Source of the DNA: an uncultured Chloroflexota bacterium
GTDB lineage: Bacteria; Chloroflexota; Limnocylindria; Limnocylindrales; Limnocylindraceae
Length of the DNA: 7,201 bases
Assembly (NCBI GenBank): GCA_903937225.1
Contig: CAIZYO010000051.1
Span: 1-7,201, forward strand
Direction: 5' to 3'
In this document: piece after piece, positions 1 to 7,201 of the stretch
How positions within the stretch are numbered: position 1 is the stretch's first letter
Layout: every line of letters starts with the position of its first letter
Made by a program: the position numbers and the translations under genes
Notes under the pieces: generated by a model
What the model saw: only the letters and a program-made list of their open reading frames with translations
What the model was told of the DNA's origin: nothing
Databases searched by the model: none

Positions 1-2963
<2,963 letters not shown>

Positions 2964-3016
2964 CCCGTCAGTCACTCTGCTCCGCTGCAGATCCTGGGTT
3001 GTGATGTGCTGGGCGG

Positions 3017-3022
3017 TAGAAT
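3017..3022 (+). promoter_or_regulatory. putative -10 element for a leaderless helicase transcript
   Basis: The hexamer TAGAAT fits the bacterial -10 pattern TANNNT. It is followed by exactly 6 nt and then the GTG start at 3029, so transcription would begin at or within a base of the start codon. No Shine-Dalgarno sequence precedes this GTG, as expected for a leaderless mRNA. The -35 region is weak: TGGGTT at 2995-3000 would give a 16-nt spacer. This is an inference from sequence only. Confidence 0.5.
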
Positions 3023-3028
3023 CAGCGG

Positions 3029-7201
<4,173 letters not shown>

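Noticed and set aside
2976..2991. Small hairpin TCTGC/GCAGA after katG as an intrinsic terminator
   Set aside because: The stem is only 5 bp and no T-tract follows, so it does not meet the pattern of an intrinsic terminator.

Overview
The window is an ordinary, fully coding stretch of bacterial chromosome, with moderately high GC (about 60% by eye). All four genes are on the + strand: the 3' end of groEL (1-765), a complete catalase-peroxidase gene katG (804-2963), a complete UvrD/PcrA-type helicase gene (3029-5677), and the first 508 codons of the NAD+-dependent DNA ligase gene ligA (5677 to the window end). I see no RNA genes, mobile elements, CRISPR arrays or long intergenic regions. The only gaps are 38 and 65 nt.

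Organism: bacterial, because of GroEL, KatG and an NAD+-dependent ligase. A GroEL tail ending in MDF, a PcrA-type helicase with the C-terminal Tudor-like module joined directly to ligA, and the GC level fit a Chloroflexota-like or actinobacterial-like genome. I lean towards Chloroflexota, but this rests on remembered family features and has not been tested phylogenetically.

Layout and function: the left half is protein-quality and oxidative-stress functions (chaperonin, then a haem peroxidase that removes H2O2). katG starts 39 nt after the groEL stop with a strong Shine-Dalgarno sequence and no terminator between them, so the two may be co-transcribed. The right half is DNA maintenance. The helicase unwinds DNA in repair and replication and the ligase seals the resulting nicks. 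Their frames overlap by one base (TGATG), which implies translational coupling. Between the halves, the helicase GTG start lacks a Shine-Dalgarno sequence but follows a TAGAAT hexamer by exactly 6 nt. That arrangement suggests a leaderless transcript starting a new unit.

I found no previously undescribed system here. The points worth a second look are the likely leaderless helicase promoter, the groEL-katG adjacency, a nearly identical 15-nt initiation sequence at katG and ligA, a small insertion in the ligase HhH region, the long disordered helicase linker, and an apparent excess of GATC sites.
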